Source: Rhodospirillaceae bacterium (GTDB taxonomy: Bacteria; Pseudomonadota; Alphaproteobacteria; Rhodospirillales; 2-02-FULL-58-16). From it: a stretch of 24,106 bases of DNA. Of the stretch, positions 9,113 to 18,762 are shown piece by piece. The position numbers and the translations under genes were made by a program. The notes below the pieces were generated by a model. That model saw only the letters and a program-made list of their open reading frames with translations. It searched no databases and was not told the DNA's origin. The number at the start of each line of letters is the position of its first letter. Position 1 is the stretch's first letter. The stretch spans positions 1 to 24,106 of the forward strand of contig DUZD01000010.1 of assembly GCA_013349695.1 (NCBI GenBank). The letters run 5' to 3'.

Positions 9113-10437
9113 AAGCCGGCCTTGCTGTTCACGCCGGAACGGCCGATGCAGTAATATTGGATTCCGGCCTCGGCCATTTCACGCGGATTGTAGATATTTC
9201 GCAAGTCTACCATCACCGGTTTTTTCAGCAGCGATTTAACACGGTCGAAGTCAAGGGCACGAAATTCGTTCCATTCGGTGAGTATGGCCAAGGCGTCGGC
9301 GCCGTTCATGGCATCGTAAGCGCTCTCGCACCAGTGGACGCCGGTCAATTTCTCCCTGGCTTCATCCATCCCTTTCGGATCGAAGGCGCGCAAGCTTGCC
9401 CCCGCCGCCTGGAGGGCGGGCAGGATGTCGAGGCTGGGAGCATTGCGGATGTCATCGGTGTTGGGTTTGAAGGTCAGGCCGAGGATGGCGATGGTCTTGC
9501 CTTGGGCCGAACCGCCGCAGGCGTCGATGATCCGTTCCGCCATCTGTCTTTTGCGGGCGTTGTTGATCTCGATCACCGTCTCGACGATCCTCAAGGGGCT
9601 TCCCGTTTCCCGCGCCGTGCGCGCCAAGGCCAGCATGTCCTTGGGAAAACACGAGCCGCCGTAGCCCGGGCCGGCGTGCAGGAATTTAGGGCCAATGCGC
9701 CCGTCGAAGCCGATTCCCCTGGCCACGTCTTGAACGTCGGCGCCAACCTTTTCGCAAAGGTCGGCGATTTGGTTGATGAAAGTGATCTTGGTGGCGAGGA
9801 AACCGTTGGCGGCGTACTTGATCAGTTCAGCCGTCGGGCGGGTGGTGAAGAGAATGGGCGTCTCGCTCAGAAACAACGGCCGATAGATATGACGCATCAC
9901 CTCGCCGGCGCGTTTGGAATCGGTGCCGATGATCACCCGGTCGGGGCGCATGAAATCGCCGATGGCCGAACCCTCGCGCAAGAATTCCGGATTCGAGACG
10001 ACGTCGAACTCGGCCTCCGGCAGCAAATTGCCGATGATCCTATCGACCTCGTCGCCGGTGCCGACGGGAACGGTGGATTTGGTCGCCACCACCGTATAGC
10101 CGTTCAAGGCGGCGGCGATTTCCTCGGCGGCGTCAAAGACGTGCGACAGGTCGGCGTGGCCATCGCCGCGGCGGCTGGGCGTGCCGACGGCGATGAAAAC
10201 GGCGTCCGCCTTGTCAACCGCCGAGCGCAAGTCGGTGCTGAAGACGAGCCGGCCGGCGGCGACGTTGCTCGCCATCAGGGTATCCAGCCCCGGTTCGAAA
10301 ATCGGCAATTCGCCCCGATTCAAGCCGTCTATCTTGTCTCTGTTCTTGTCGACGCAAACGACTTCGATGCCGAATTGCGAAAAACAGGCGCCGGAAACGA
10401 GACCCACGTAGCCGCTGCCGATCATAGCGATGCGCAT
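9109..10437 (-). CDS. ugd: UDP-glucose 6-dehydrogenase
   Basis: Oxidises UDP-glucose to UDP-glucuronate with two NAD+, supplying acidic sugar for surface polysaccharide. The N-terminal Rossmann motif is IGSGYVGLVSG (residues 6-16). Further signatures are VFIAVGTPS, the ATKSTVPVGT strand, NPEFLREGSAIGDF and the catalytic loop GYGGSCFPKD with its cysteine near 260. The C-terminal domain has GLTFKPNTDDIRNAPS. Length 442 is normal for the bacterial short form. A GGAGAGG lies about 12 nt upstream of ATG 10437. The gene starts 46 bp after the galU stop and overlaps the mutase by 4 bp, so the three are probably one operon. Confidence 0.97.
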   Translation of the reverse strand: MRIAMIGSGYVGLVSGACFSQFGIEVVCVDKNRDKIDGLNRGELPIFEPGLDTLMASNVAAGRLVFSTDLRSAVDKADAVFIAVGTPSRRGDGHADLSHVFDAAEEIAAALNGYTVVATKSTVPVGTGDEVDRIIGNLLPEAEFDVVSNPEFLREGSAIGDFMRPDRVIIGTDSKRAGEVMRHIYRPLFLSETPILFTTRPTAELIKYAANGFLATKITFINQIADLCEKVGADVQDVARGIGFDGRIGPKFLHAGPGYGGSCFPKDMLALARTARETGSPLRIVETVIEINNARKRQMAERIIDACGGSAQGKTIAILGLTFKPNTDDIRNAPSLDILPALQAAGASLRAFDPKGMDEAREKLTGVHWCESAYDAMNGADALAILTEWNEFRALDFDRVKSLLKKPVMVDLRNIYNPREMAEAGIQYYCIGRSGVNSKAGL

Positions 10438-10483
10438 GACCTGTCAACCCTCTCCGCCGTCAATTCCACTCAGGCGATGGAAC

Positions 10484-11344
10484 TCACCGGTATCCCTTCA
10501 GCATTTCGCGAACCCGCGGCCCCAGGTCTTGCCGCTCCAGCGCAAAGGCCAAGTTGGCTTCCAGAAACCCCAGATTGTTGCCGCAATCGAAACGTTTCCC
10601 TTGGAAGCGCAGGCCGTGGAAGGGAATCTCGCCGATGGTCCTGGCCAAGGAATCGGTGAGCTGGATTTCGTTGCCGGCGCCCACTTCCCGCCTCTCCAGA
10701 TAACGGAAGATTTCCGGCTGCAGAATGTAGCGGCCGATGATGGAGAGCGTCGAGGGCGCCTCCGCCGGGTCGGGTTTTTCCACCAAACCGCGAGCGCGGG
10801 CCAATCGGCCGTCATCCTTGGCGACGTCGAGGATGCCATAGCGGCAAGTCAGCTCGCGCGGCACATCCTCGCAGGCGACCACATTGCCCCCGACTTCCTC
10901 GTAGGCACCCATCATCTGTTTGAGACAACCGGGTTCGGCGAGAATGAGATCATCGGCCAAAAGAACGGCGAAGGCCTCGTCGCCGACGAATTCGCGGGCG
11001 CACAATACGGCATGGCCCAGGCCCAGGGGCTCCTGTTGACGAGTGGAGAAAATCCGCCCGGAAGGCGGCAGCACCGATTGCAGGGCTTTTTCGTCGCCGC
11101 GTTCGCGCAACGCCTGTTCCAGTTCGACGGCGTGGTCGAAGTGATCGACGAGAGCGGCCTTGCCACGGCTGGTGATGAACAAGAACTCCCCGATGCCGGC
11201 GTCCCGGGCTTCCTCCACCGCGTACTGGATCAGCGGTTTGTCGACGATGGGAAACATCTCCTTGGCGAGGACCTTGGCCGCCGGCAGGAAGCGGGTGCCG
11301 CGGCCGGCCACCGGAAAGATCGCCTTGTGAATGGGCTTGGCCAT
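10484..11344 (-). CDS. galU: UTP--glucose-1-phosphate uridylyltransferase
   Basis: Makes UDP-glucose from glucose-1-P and UTP; cytoplasmic. The nucleotide-binding signature PVAGRGTRFLPAAK (residues 11-24) opens the protein. It is followed by KEMFPIVDKPLIQYAVEEA, the FLFITSRGK strand, FAVLLADDL with the metal-binding aspartates, and VEKPDPAEAPS. The C-terminal ends with HGLRFQGKRFDCGN, typical of bacterial GalU. Length 286 fits. It is the first gene of the sugar-nucleotide block; the 99 bp upstream separate it from the HExxH protein, so it may have its own promoter, although I see no convincing -35/-10 pair. Confidence 0.97.
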   Translation of the reverse strand: MAKPIHKAIFPVAGRGTRFLPAAKVLAKEMFPIVDKPLIQYAVEEARDAGIGEFLFITSRGKAALVDHFDHAVELEQALRERGDEKALQSVLPPSGRIFSTRQQEPLGLGHAVLCAREFVGDEAFAVLLADDLILAEPGCLKQMMGAYEEVGGNVVACEDVPRELTCRYGILDVAKDDGRLARARGLVEKPDPAEAPSTLSIIGRYILQPEIFRYLERREVGAGNEIQLTDSLARTIGEIPFHGLRFQGKRFDCGNNLGFLEANLAFALERQDLGPRVREMLKGYR

Positions 11345-11443
11345 GGAAATGTTCCCAAAGGTCTAGGCCGAACGCAAAATTGGGCCTGGCCTTTGTGCCA
11401 TAGCTCAAGGTTGGCCGCAAGCCGCGCCCCGGCCCTGTTTTCT

Positions 11444-12976
11444 TTACCGGGGAGAAGATGAAGGACTGGTAATGTTTTTCCTTTTGCGATTGGTCTTGCC
11501 TAGCAGGCTTTCGTCCTTCCAGCGGACCAGAAGGGTTTTCGCATCGTCGCAAAGAGCCAGATATCCCGATGCCGGCAGCGAAGACGGCGGCGCCTCCACG
11601 GCCCTGGCCGTGCGGATTTCGTTGACGACGGCCTGGCATTCGAAGGGGATCGTTTCGGAAATCCCATGATCCGATATTTTCGGTTTTTTCCAACGCCTCA
11701 CGTAGCCGCTTTTTTCCTTGATCTGGCGCTGTAACGCCTTGGCCTTGGATGTCCGCCCCTTGCCGTTGGCGTCAATCCGCCGCAAGGCCTCTCTCAATCC
11801 CGGCAAGGCGGCCTCGAAACGCTCGGCTTTTTGATCCTGGACGGCATGGGTTCCCTCGTGAACCAGGTTGATCAGGACATCGAGCGGCGAACTCCAGCGC
11901 ATTTCGCGGCGGATGAAAATGATTCTCCGCCCCTCCGAGCTCAGCACCTTGTTATAGTACGCGATCGTGGCGTCGAGGGTTCCGCCCTTGGCGAAATGCT
12001 TGGACGGCGGGATGTAGCGGATCTCGTCGATGATCTCGACGTATTTGCCGAGTTCCGGCGGCAGCTTCTCGGCCATTTGCAAGGCCTGTTTCAAGTTCTT
12101 GTAAAACAGCTCGTTGTCGATGTCCGGGTAAACGGTTCCGTAAAGCTTCTTGTTCTTGTGGGTGGCGACGAGGGGATCGATGAAACGGGACCCTGGGGTA
12201 TTGGCGAAGACCCATCTCGCCGCTTCCAGAAAGATCATCCGGCCGACGAACGTCAGTCTGTCATCGAAAAAGTTCCCCCGCGAGAGCAAGAGAACATTGC
12301 CAGGCCCCCCGGTCCACCAGCCGACATAACGGTCGTAACGGTCGCTGGGAACGATGACGAAGGCGTCGATGGCGGGAAGGACCAGTGGCGCCAGGGGATG
12401 CGTTCCGCCGGCGGTGGCGAGAACTTGCCGCATTTTATTAAAGACGAGTTCGGCGACTTCATCGGGCAGTTGCTTGTTGACAATGATCAGGTATTTGCCG
12501 AGGCGCAGGCGGCGTTTATCCAGCCGCTCGCTTTTCCCCTTGTGGTTCTCCCAGCAGTCGGGCATGAGCGGGCGCCATGACCGGGCGCGGCGTTCGGCTT
12601 TGGCAAAGTCGGCCTGGGTGAGGTTTTTGCGCAGCCTCGAAGCCATCAATCTGCCGCTGGCGTCCTCCCCGCGGGCGGCGATGAGTGCCCAGAACGCTGA
12701 TTCTTTTATATCTGCTTTCACCCCCAGGCCCTTGCCGTGGAGCCAGGCCAAGCGGCTCTGCGCCGGGGGGAAGCCCTGTTCGGCAAGAGGTCGCCAGCGG
12801 GCCAGGGCGCCGACGTAATCCTTGTCGCGGTGTCGGTTCAGACCGGTCTTGTACTCGGCGAGCAGTGACGCCAGATCGCAGACCGCTCCGGCATGCGGGG
12901 CGGTCGGCGTCAAAAGCGCAAAATAGACAAACACCGCCGCCGCCGTTGGTCCCGGCCTCAGCTTCGCCAATGCCAA
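11444..12976 (-). CDS. Exported Sel1-like/HExxH protein, putative zinc metallopeptidase
   Basis: A 510-residue secreted or periplasmic protein. Residues 1-30 form a signal peptide ending near APHAGA. Next come one or two Sel1/TPR-like helix pairs (GALARWRPLAEQGFPPAQSR, then AWLHGKGLGVKADIKESAFW). The C-terminal half contains a gluzincin-type HEGTH (His373, Glu374, His377) inside VLINLVHEGTHAVQDQKA, as expected for a zinc peptidase active site; a third ligand is not certain. The start is TTG 12976, set by GGGGGA 6 nt upstream. A competing ATG in another frame lies there but opens a shadow. It follows the DnaJ-domain gene by 13 bp and is the last gene of the MipZ-VWA-DnaJ run. Proteolytic activity is inferred from the motif; the substrate is unknown. 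Confidence 0.85.
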   Translation of the reverse strand: MALAKLRPGPTAAAVFVYFALLTPTAPHAGAVCDLASLLAEYKTGLNRHRDKDYVGALARWRPLAEQGFPPAQSRLAWLHGKGLGVKADIKESAFWALIAARGEDASGRLMASRLRKNLTQADFAKAERRARSWRPLMPDCWENHKGKSERLDKRRLRLGKYLIIVNKQLPDEVAELVFNKMRQVLATAGGTHPLAPLVLPAIDAFVIVPSDRYDRYVGWWTGGPGNVLLLSRGNFFDDRLTFVGRMIFLEAARWVFANTPGSRFIDPLVATHKNKKLYGTVYPDIDNELFYKNLKQALQMAEKLPPELGKYVEIIDEIRYIPPSKHFAKGGTLDATIAYYNKVLSSEGRRIIFIRREMRWSSPLDVLINLVHEGTHAVQDQKAERFEAALPGLREALRRIDANGKGRTSKAKALQRQIKEKSGYVRRWKKPKISDHGISETIPFECQAVVNEIRTARAVEAPPSSLPASGYLALCDDAKTLLVRWKDESLLGKTNRKRKNITSPSSSPR

Positions 12977-12989
12977 TGATCATCCCCCG

Positions 12990-13736
<747 letters not shown>

Positions 13737-13740
13737 ACCG

Positions 13741-14457
13741 TCAATTCCCCTTTACTTGATGGGCGATTTTCAAGACCTCGCCGCCCCGTTTTTTACTTAA
13801 GTTTTCAAGCGCCGGGCGGCCGCCGGCGGCGTAAACGGCGACCGCGCTCAACAGCTCGCCCAACTGATGTGCGCTGCCGGAATCAAAACGGCAGTAGGCG
13901 CCCTTGGTCAAGTGGGCGATTTGTTGGAAGGCGAAGGCGGCGAGCGGGTTCCCGCCTTCGTGGAACATGAAAGCGGGGACCCCGAGGAGTCCCAATTCGC
14001 CGGCGATTGCGCCCAGTTTGTCGATATCCTCCTCGATGCTATCGCCGACGAAGACCAGGGCGTTGACTTTCATTTTTTGGGTCTCGTCGATGGCGTGCCT
14101 GAGAACCTTGCCGATCTGGGTTTGCCCGGCCAGACAAAAGACCGATGTCATCAGCCGGTTAAGTTCGGCCGATTGTGTCAGCCAGGGCGAAACCTTGAAC
14201 TCACCGAAACCCCGGTAATAGGCCATCTGGATTTCCAAACCGCCCAAAGCGGCGGTGGCGACGAACATCTCACCCTGGATATGGGCGGCCCGGTCCCATG
14301 TCGGCTCGCGGCTGGCGGTGGCGTCCATGGCGAAGATCAAGCGCCCGCGCCGCCCCGTCCCCGAGCCTTTGGACAGCGCCTCCACTTGGCCGAGAAAGCC
14401 CGCGATATCGGCGTCCGAGGCCTTCCTCACAGGCAGCTTTTTGTCGTTGCTGGCCAT
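13741..14457 (-). CDS. VWA-domain protein
   Basis: A soluble von Willebrand factor A-type protein of 238 residues, almost all VWA domain. The metal site (MIDAS) is readable: the first strand IFAMDATAS near residues 42-50 is a variant of DxSxS with Thr in place of the first Ser. A Thr follows in AGQTQIGKVL, and the second Asp is in LVFVGDSIEEDIDKL. Such proteins usually act in metal-dependent protein binding or as co-factors of AAA ATPases; no MoxR-type ATPase is encoded in this window. The start is ATG 14457. It lies 35 bp after the mipZ stop, across a GC-rich hairpin, and 4 bp before the DnaJ gene, consistent with one operon. Function unknown. Confidence 0.88.
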   Translation of the reverse strand: MASNDKKLPVRKASDADIAGFLGQVEALSKGSGTGRRGRLIFAMDATASREPTWDRAAHIQGEMFVATAALGGLEIQMAYYRGFGEFKVSPWLTQSAELNRLMTSVFCLAGQTQIGKVLRHAIDETQKMKVNALVFVGDSIEEDIDKLGAIAGELGLLGVPAFMFHEGGNPLAAFAFQQIAHLTKGAYCRFDSGSAHQLGELLSAVAVYAAGGRPALENLSKKRGGEVLKIAHQVKGN

Positions 14458-14492
14458 CGCCCGATAAGCTTAACGCGCCGCCGCCGACGGCG

Positions 14493-15287
14493 CTAGTACC
14501 GCCAGCGGACGGCCTCGACCAGGCTGCGTACTTCCTGGCGGGCCGTGACCTGGGACAAGGTGAGCCCGCCGCCGCCAGTGATGGCTTCCAAGTCCATCAA
14601 GGTCAAACCTGTAAGAAACAGTTCCCGGTAAACTACCCTTTCGCCCAGGCCGGACATGATCCGGAACCCGATGCGCGGGGACAAGTCGCGCAGCAACCGC
14701 TCCATCCGGCGCTTGTTGCGGGCATCCAGAGAGCTCAGCCGGTTGCGCGCGACAATCCAATCGATGGAGCCGCCGTCACGGATCGCCCTTGCCTTCTTTT
14801 GCTCCCAGACCATTTCGGCGTAATGGCTGGGACCAGCGACCTTGCCGCTATCGTTTTCCACCCGCGCCAGAACATCCAAGTCGATCAAGCTGTCGTTCAA
14901 GGGCGTGATCAGGGTGTCGGCGAACGAATGCCCCAAACGGTTAAGGCTGTTGTAGTTGCCTGGCGTATCGATAACCAGGACGTCGAAATCCGTGGCCAAC
15001 CGCGGAATCAGCGTCTTCAACCGCTCCTCTTCATCCCTATCGGCGGCGCGGCCAGAGCTTCCGTGACCGAAGCTTTGGTGTTCGGGCATCGGCAGATCCA
15101 GCCCTTGCGCCAATTCATGGACGCGCCGGTTGCCCAGGTAGCGCGACAGGGTTCCCTGGCGCAGGTCCAAATCGATGCTGGCGACGGACCGGCCGGTTTT
15201 CAAGAAACCAATGATCAGGTGCATGGCGACGGTCGATTTGCCGCTGCCGCCCTTTTCGTTGCCGACGACGACGACGTGGGCGCTCAT
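14493..15287 (-). CDS. mipZ: Division-plane positioning ATPase MipZ
   Basis: A ParA/MinD-superfamily ATPase. In alphaproteobacteria MipZ forms a gradient from the poles through ParB and inhibits FtsZ away from midcell. The deviant Walker A motif is NEKGGSGKST (residues 10-19), followed by ASIDLDLRQGTLSRYLGNR and the switch strand VLVIDTPGNYNSLNRLGHS. LITPLNDSLIDLDVLARV matches the MipZ pattern that separates it from ParA and MinD. Length 264 is typical. The start is ATG 15287 with AGGAGG 7 nt upstream; the TTG directly before it is not needed. It heads the minus-strand run with the VWA, DnaJ and HExxH genes. Confidence 0.93.
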   Translation of the reverse strand: MSAHVVVVGNEKGGSGKSTVAMHLIIGFLKTGRSVASIDLDLRQGTLSRYLGNRRVHELAQGLDLPMPEHQSFGHGSSGRAADRDEEERLKTLIPRLATDFDVLVIDTPGNYNSLNRLGHSFADTLITPLNDSLIDLDVLARVENDSGKVAGPSHYAEMVWEQKKARAIRDGGSIDWIVARNRLSSLDARNKRRMERLLRDLSPRIGFRIMSGLGERVVYRELFLTGLTLMDLEAITGGGGLTLSQVTARQEVRSLVEAVRWRY

Positions 15288-15429
15288 CAAACGACCTCCT
15301 CCGTCTGAACGGCGGCGCTGGAATCGTTGCGATGGAAAGCCGCAAAGGCCGCCAAGTCATATTTCCGTGCTGTCAACACGATGCGAATGTACCGCCCGCC
15401 GCGAAGCGGAGCAATGCTTGCCGACAGGG

Positions 15430-16410
15430 TTATTGGGTATGGATGACCCCTTGCGGGCGGAAGACATGGAAGACGAAGGCGAAGGTGACGTCGTGGACGA
15501 TGTCCTTGCCGCCGCGCTGGACGACGACGTTGCCGACGTCGCGGCCGGAAGCGATCTCGGGCGAATCGAGGGCCGAGTTCTGTCCCGCCTTCCAGCTGAT
15601 CACCAAGTCGCCCTTGGTGATGACGCCCTTCCGCCGCAAGAGTGGCAGACTCCAGGCCTCGTTGCCGATGGCGACAACCCGCACCATCGGTTCGATCCCC
15701 TTTGGCAACTCGCCCCTAAAAAATCCGTACGGACGGGGTCTCGTATCATAGAATGCGTAAGTGTTGTAGCCGTATCCGCGAGGATTCAGCACCTTGCCGG
15801 CGGGCGCGCGGGCGCGAAAATTGGCGAAGGATTCGAGCCGCGAGGGAATCATTTCCAGGCTCTTGCCGGTCAGTTCGCCGACGATGGCGGTTCCCAGGAA
15901 CTGCTGCCACCAGCTTTCGGTCTGACGATCGTACATGACCAGATCGGAGTTCCTGAGCTTGCCGGTGGTGCCGAAGTCCAGCACCTTGCCGTCCAACCGG
16001 CGGTCAAACACAATCCCGGAATTACACAAAGGGCAGTAAGTGACCGTCACCGGAATCCCGCCGACGGTATCGTTGACAATTTCGTGCCGGGTCAGAACGC
16101 CCAAGGGATAGGCGCGGGCATCGCCGTCGATGACGAGACCGATGACCGGCTCGGTATCGGCCAGGTTCTTGACTTCGGGGATGGATACGAAAGTCGGATG
16201 GTCGATGGACCGAATCCCGTCCTTGGGTGGACCACCGGAAAGAATTTCCTTGAAATCGACCGAATGCTTGGCGAATTCCGTTTTTGGCCATTCCCGCTTC
16301 CAACGGTCGGGATCGGCGAGGCTGGCGACGGACAAGGTCAACAAAAAAAACAGGGCGAGAACAACAATCGAAACCGACCTGAAAGACGGTGCGCGGGGTG
16401 TCTGCTCCAT
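15430..16410 (-). CDS. DUF3179-domain exported protein
   Basis: A 326-residue exported protein of the DUF3179 family, whose biochemical role is unknown. Residues about 10-30 (FRSVSIVVLALFFLLTLSVA) are a signal peptide or anchor. The conserved core includes the cysteine pair in VTYCPLCNSGIVFDRR, then GTTGKLRNSDLVMYDR and TESWWQQFLGTAIVGELTG, all hallmarks of the family; the CPLC motif could bind a metal. I chose ATG 16410 because it is followed directly by the signal peptide; a 94-residue extension upstream in frame is low-complexity and overlaps the divergent gene. No good ribosome site is visible. The gene is divergent from the FAD oxidoreductase and convergent with nothing. Confidence 0.9.
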   Translation of the reverse strand: MEQTPRAPSFRSVSIVVLALFFLLTLSVASLADPDRWKREWPKTEFAKHSVDFKEILSGGPPKDGIRSIDHPTFVSIPEVKNLADTEPVIGLVIDGDARAYPLGVLTRHEIVNDTVGGIPVTVTYCPLCNSGIVFDRRLDGKVLDFGTTGKLRNSDLVMYDRQTESWWQQFLGTAIVGELTGKSLEMIPSRLESFANFRARAPAGKVLNPRGYGYNTYAFYDTRPRPYGFFRGELPKGIEPMVRVVAIGNEAWSLPLLRRKGVITKGDLVISWKAGQNSALDSPEIASGRDVGNVVVQRGGKDIVHDVTFAFVFHVFRPQGVIHTQ

Positions 16411-16483
16411 ATAGGCGAGTGTGGTGCCGGAGGGCCTGCCAGCGCAACAAAAACCGCTTTCACATCTTGGTGAGGGGGGGTGC

Positions 16484-16512
16484 TTGACCGCAAGTCGCCG
16501 CCGCCGCAAAAT
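16484..16512 (+). promoter_or_regulatory. Candidate sigma-70 promoter for the FAD oxidoreductase
   Basis: TTGACC (16484-16489, five of six consensus bases), a 17-bp spacer, then CAAAAT (16507-16512, four of six). It ends 28 bp before ATG 16541, in the right orientation for the oxidoreductase and the exported protein behind it. The -10 element is imperfect. Confidence 0.4.
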
Positions 16513-16540
16513 CCGCCGCGCCGGAGAACTCGGGGAACGA

Positions 16541-17644
16541 ATGACGGATCGCATCGATTGCGCGGTGATCGGGGCCGGGGTGGTTGGGCTGGCGGTGGCC
16601 CGCGCCTTGGCGCGAGCCGGCCGCGAAGTGGTCGTCCTGGAGGCGGCGGAGACCATCGGCACGGAGACCAGTTCGCGCAACTCCGAGGTCATCCACGCCG
16701 GTATCTACTACCCCATTGGCAGCCTCAAGGCGCGCCTTTGCGTCAAGGGGCGTGACATGCTTTACGCCTACCTGGGCGAACATGGCATCGAACATCGGCG
16801 CTGCGGCAAATTGATCATCGCCACCAACGGCGAGGAAACGACTCTCCTGCGCGGCCTCCTGAAAACGGGCCGCAAAAATGGCGTCGGCGACCTGGAATGG
16901 CTGGACGCGGCGGCTGTCCGCGGCCTGGAACCCTCACTGCGTTGCCGCGCCGCGCTGAAGTCCCCGTCCACCGGCATCCTCGACAGCCACGCCTTCATGC
17001 TCAGTCTTCGGGGCGAGGCGGAAGGCGACGGCGCCGCCTTCGCTTTTCACAGTCCCGTCGACGGAGGATGGGTCGACGGCGGCCGCCTCATACTGGCGGT
17101 GGGCGGCGCCGATCCGATGCGGCTTTCCTGCCGGCTGGCGGTCAATTGCGCCGGCCTCGGCGCGCAAAACTTCGCCGCCGCTTTCGAAGGCCTGGCGGGC
17201 GGGTCCATTCCGCCCCTCCACCTCGCCAAGGGCAGCTATTTTTTCTTGTCCGGCAAGGCGCCGTTCGGGCACTTGATCTACCCGGTGCCGGGCGCCGCCA
17301 GCCTGGGCATCCATTACACCCGGGACTTATCCGGACAGGGGCGATTCGGTCCCGATGTGGAATGGGTAGAGGAAATCGATTATACCGTCGATCACGGTCG
17401 CGCCGGCGGTTTCTACGAGGCCATCCGCCGCTACTGGCCCGACCTGAAGGACGGGGCTCTGAGACCTGGATATAGCGGCATCAGGCCGAAAATCCAGATT
17501 CCCGGCGAAGCGCCCGCCGACTTCGTCATTCAAGGGCCGGCGGCGCATGGAGTTAAGGGGTTGATAAACCTTTTCGGAATAGAATCTCCGGGCCTGACCG
17601 CCGCGTTGGCCATCGCCGAGGAGGTGGTGGCGATGTTGGCATGA
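16541..17644 (+). CDS. FAD-dependent oxidoreductase, L-2-hydroxyglutarate dehydrogenase-like
   Basis: A DAO-family flavoenzyme of 367 residues. The dinucleotide motif is AVIGAGVVGLAVARALARAG (residues 7-26), ending in an acidic residue at VVVLEA. The stretch SSRNSEVIHAGIYYPIGSLK is the segment that marks L-2-hydroxyglutarate oxidase (LhgO/L2HGDH) relatives, and GYSGIRPKIQ near the C-terminus closes the FAD fold. Oxidation of a 2-hydroxy acid with electron transfer to quinone or oxygen is the likely chemistry; the exact substrate is not certain. ATG 16541 has GGGGAA about 6 nt upstream; the frame stays open 120 bp further 5' but that part is low-complexity. The gene overlaps the next reading frame by 4 bp. 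Confidence 0.92.
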   Translation: MTDRIDCAVIGAGVVGLAVARALARAGREVVVLEAAETIGTETSSRNSEVIHAGIYYPIGSLKARLCVKGRDMLYAYLGEHGIEHRRCGKLIIATNGEETTLLRGLLKTGRKNGVGDLEWLDAAAVRGLEPSLRCRAALKSPSTGILDSHAFMLSLRGEAEGDGAAFAFHSPVDGGWVDGGRLILAVGGADPMRLSCRLAVNCAGLGAQNFAAAFEGLAGGSIPPLHLAKGSYFFLSGKAPFGHLIYPVPGAASLGIHYTRDLSGQGRFGPDVEWVEEIDYTVDHGRAGGFYEAIRRYWPDLKDGALRPGYSGIRPKIQIPGEAPADFVIQGPAAHGVKGLINLFGIESPGLTAALAIAEEVVAMLA

Positions 17645-17676
17645 CCTGGATTTCCCCCGCAACGAGGACTACGCCG

Positions 17677-18762
17677 ATGTACCGATCGTTGATTACCGTT
17701 TTTCTGGCTTTCCTTGTCCTCGTCGCCGGTGCCGCCGAAGCCCAGGAAAAAGGCAGGGTGCGCATCCAGGGAAGGACCATTGAAGAGAAGGAAACCGCGC
17801 CAAAGGTCCGCCGCATTATTCTCGATTACCGCGAGGAGATGCGTAAGTTCGTGCAGTCGATCAGCACCTTCGCCCGCAAGCGCCGCCCCAACTTCGTACT
17901 CATCGCCGAAAATGGTCTCGATCTCTTGGTCAAGCGCCAAGAGGACGACGAAACCAAGAGCAATCCCGCCCGCACCTACATCCGCTCGATAGACGGGATC
18001 ATCCAGAAAGCCCTGTTTTACGGCGACCCGGAATTCGGCAAACCCTTTGTCAACAAGGAAAAACAGGCAAGACTCCTTCGTCTGACCGCGCAGGCGAAGA
18101 GCAACGGCCTCAAGGTTCTGATCATCGACTACGCCAAGGCGCCGAAGGTGATCGACGAATCCTACCGGATCAATGCCGCCAGGGGTTACATCCCTTTCGT
18201 CGCCCACGCTCCCGACGCCGACCTCAACAGCCTGCCCCCCTATCCGAAACGGCCGTACAGGGAAAACCCAAGGAGCATATTATCATTGAGAGCGGTGAAA
18301 AACTTCCTCAGCATCGTCGATTCCACGCCCTTCGGCCGCCAGGACGAGTACACCTTGAGACTGCACGACACCAATTACGATATGGTTGTCGTCGATGTCT
18401 TCCATGGCCGCTTGCCGTTGAGAAAACAGGCCGTCGAGACCTTGAAGTACAAGAAAATCGGCGCCCGGCGGCTGGTCGTGGCCCGGCTCGATATCGGCTC
18501 GGCGGCGAGTTATCTCTATTACTGGAAACCCCATTGGCGGGAAGGATCACCGTTGTGGATCAGCGCTCCGACTCGCGGCGATCCGGACAAGTTCCACGTC
18601 GAATATTGGAGCCCCGAATGGCAACGGATCATCACCGGCAACATCCAATCCTATATCTACGGGATCATCGACCAGGGCTTCGATGGCGCAGTCCTGAGCG
18701 GCTTGGACGTCTACCTCTTTTTCGAAACCGGCCGCGAGGAGGGAGAAGAAGAGGAGCAGTAG
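17677..18762 (+). CDS. Exported TM1410/GH114-like protein
   Basis: Resembles the TM1410 family related to glycoside hydrolase family 114 (endo-alpha-1,4-polygalactosaminidase), a TIM-barrel fold. The signal peptide is residues 1-22 (SLITVFLAFLVLVAGAAEA). Core strands include PNFVLIAENGLDLLV, KVLIIDYAKAPK, YDMVVVDVF, RLVVARLDIGSA and the acidic C-terminal strand GFDGAVLSGLDVYLFFE; the aspartates in IIDYA, DIGSA and GFDGA are candidates for the active site. I chose ATG 17677, with CGAGGAC about 7 nt upstream, since it starts the signal peptide; ATG 17641 overlaps the upstream stop as ATGA and is the alternative. Probably co-transcribed with the flavoenzyme. Activity on galactosaminoglycans is a family-level inference. 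Confidence 0.85.
   Translation: MYRSLITVFLAFLVLVAGAAEAQEKGRVRIQGRTIEEKETAPKVRRIILDYREEMRKFVQSISTFARKRRPNFVLIAENGLDLLVKRQEDDETKSNPARTYIRSIDGIIQKALFYGDPEFGKPFVNKEKQARLLRLTAQAKSNGLKVLIIDYAKAPKVIDESYRINAARGYIPFVAHAPDADLNSLPPYPKRPYRENPRSILSLRAVKNFLSIVDSTPFGRQDEYTLRLHDTNYDMVVVDVFHGRLPLRKQAVETLKYKKIGARRLVVARLDIGSAASYLYYWKPHWREGSPLWISAPTRGDPDKFHVEYWSPEWQRIITGNIQSYIYGIIDQGFDGAVLSGLDVYLFFETGREEGEEEEQ

Noticed and set aside
11427..11452. CCCCGG/CCGGGG hairpin as a terminator of the HExxH gene
   Set aside because: It overlaps the stop codon, has a 14-base loop and lacks a following T-run on the minus strand.
15371..15376. TTGACA on the minus strand as a mipZ promoter
   Set aside because: No acceptable -10 hexamer lies at 16-18 bp spacing.
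16411..16692. 94-residue N-terminal extension of the DUF3179 protein
   Set aside because: It is low-complexity, would bury the signal peptide and overlaps the divergent flavoenzyme.
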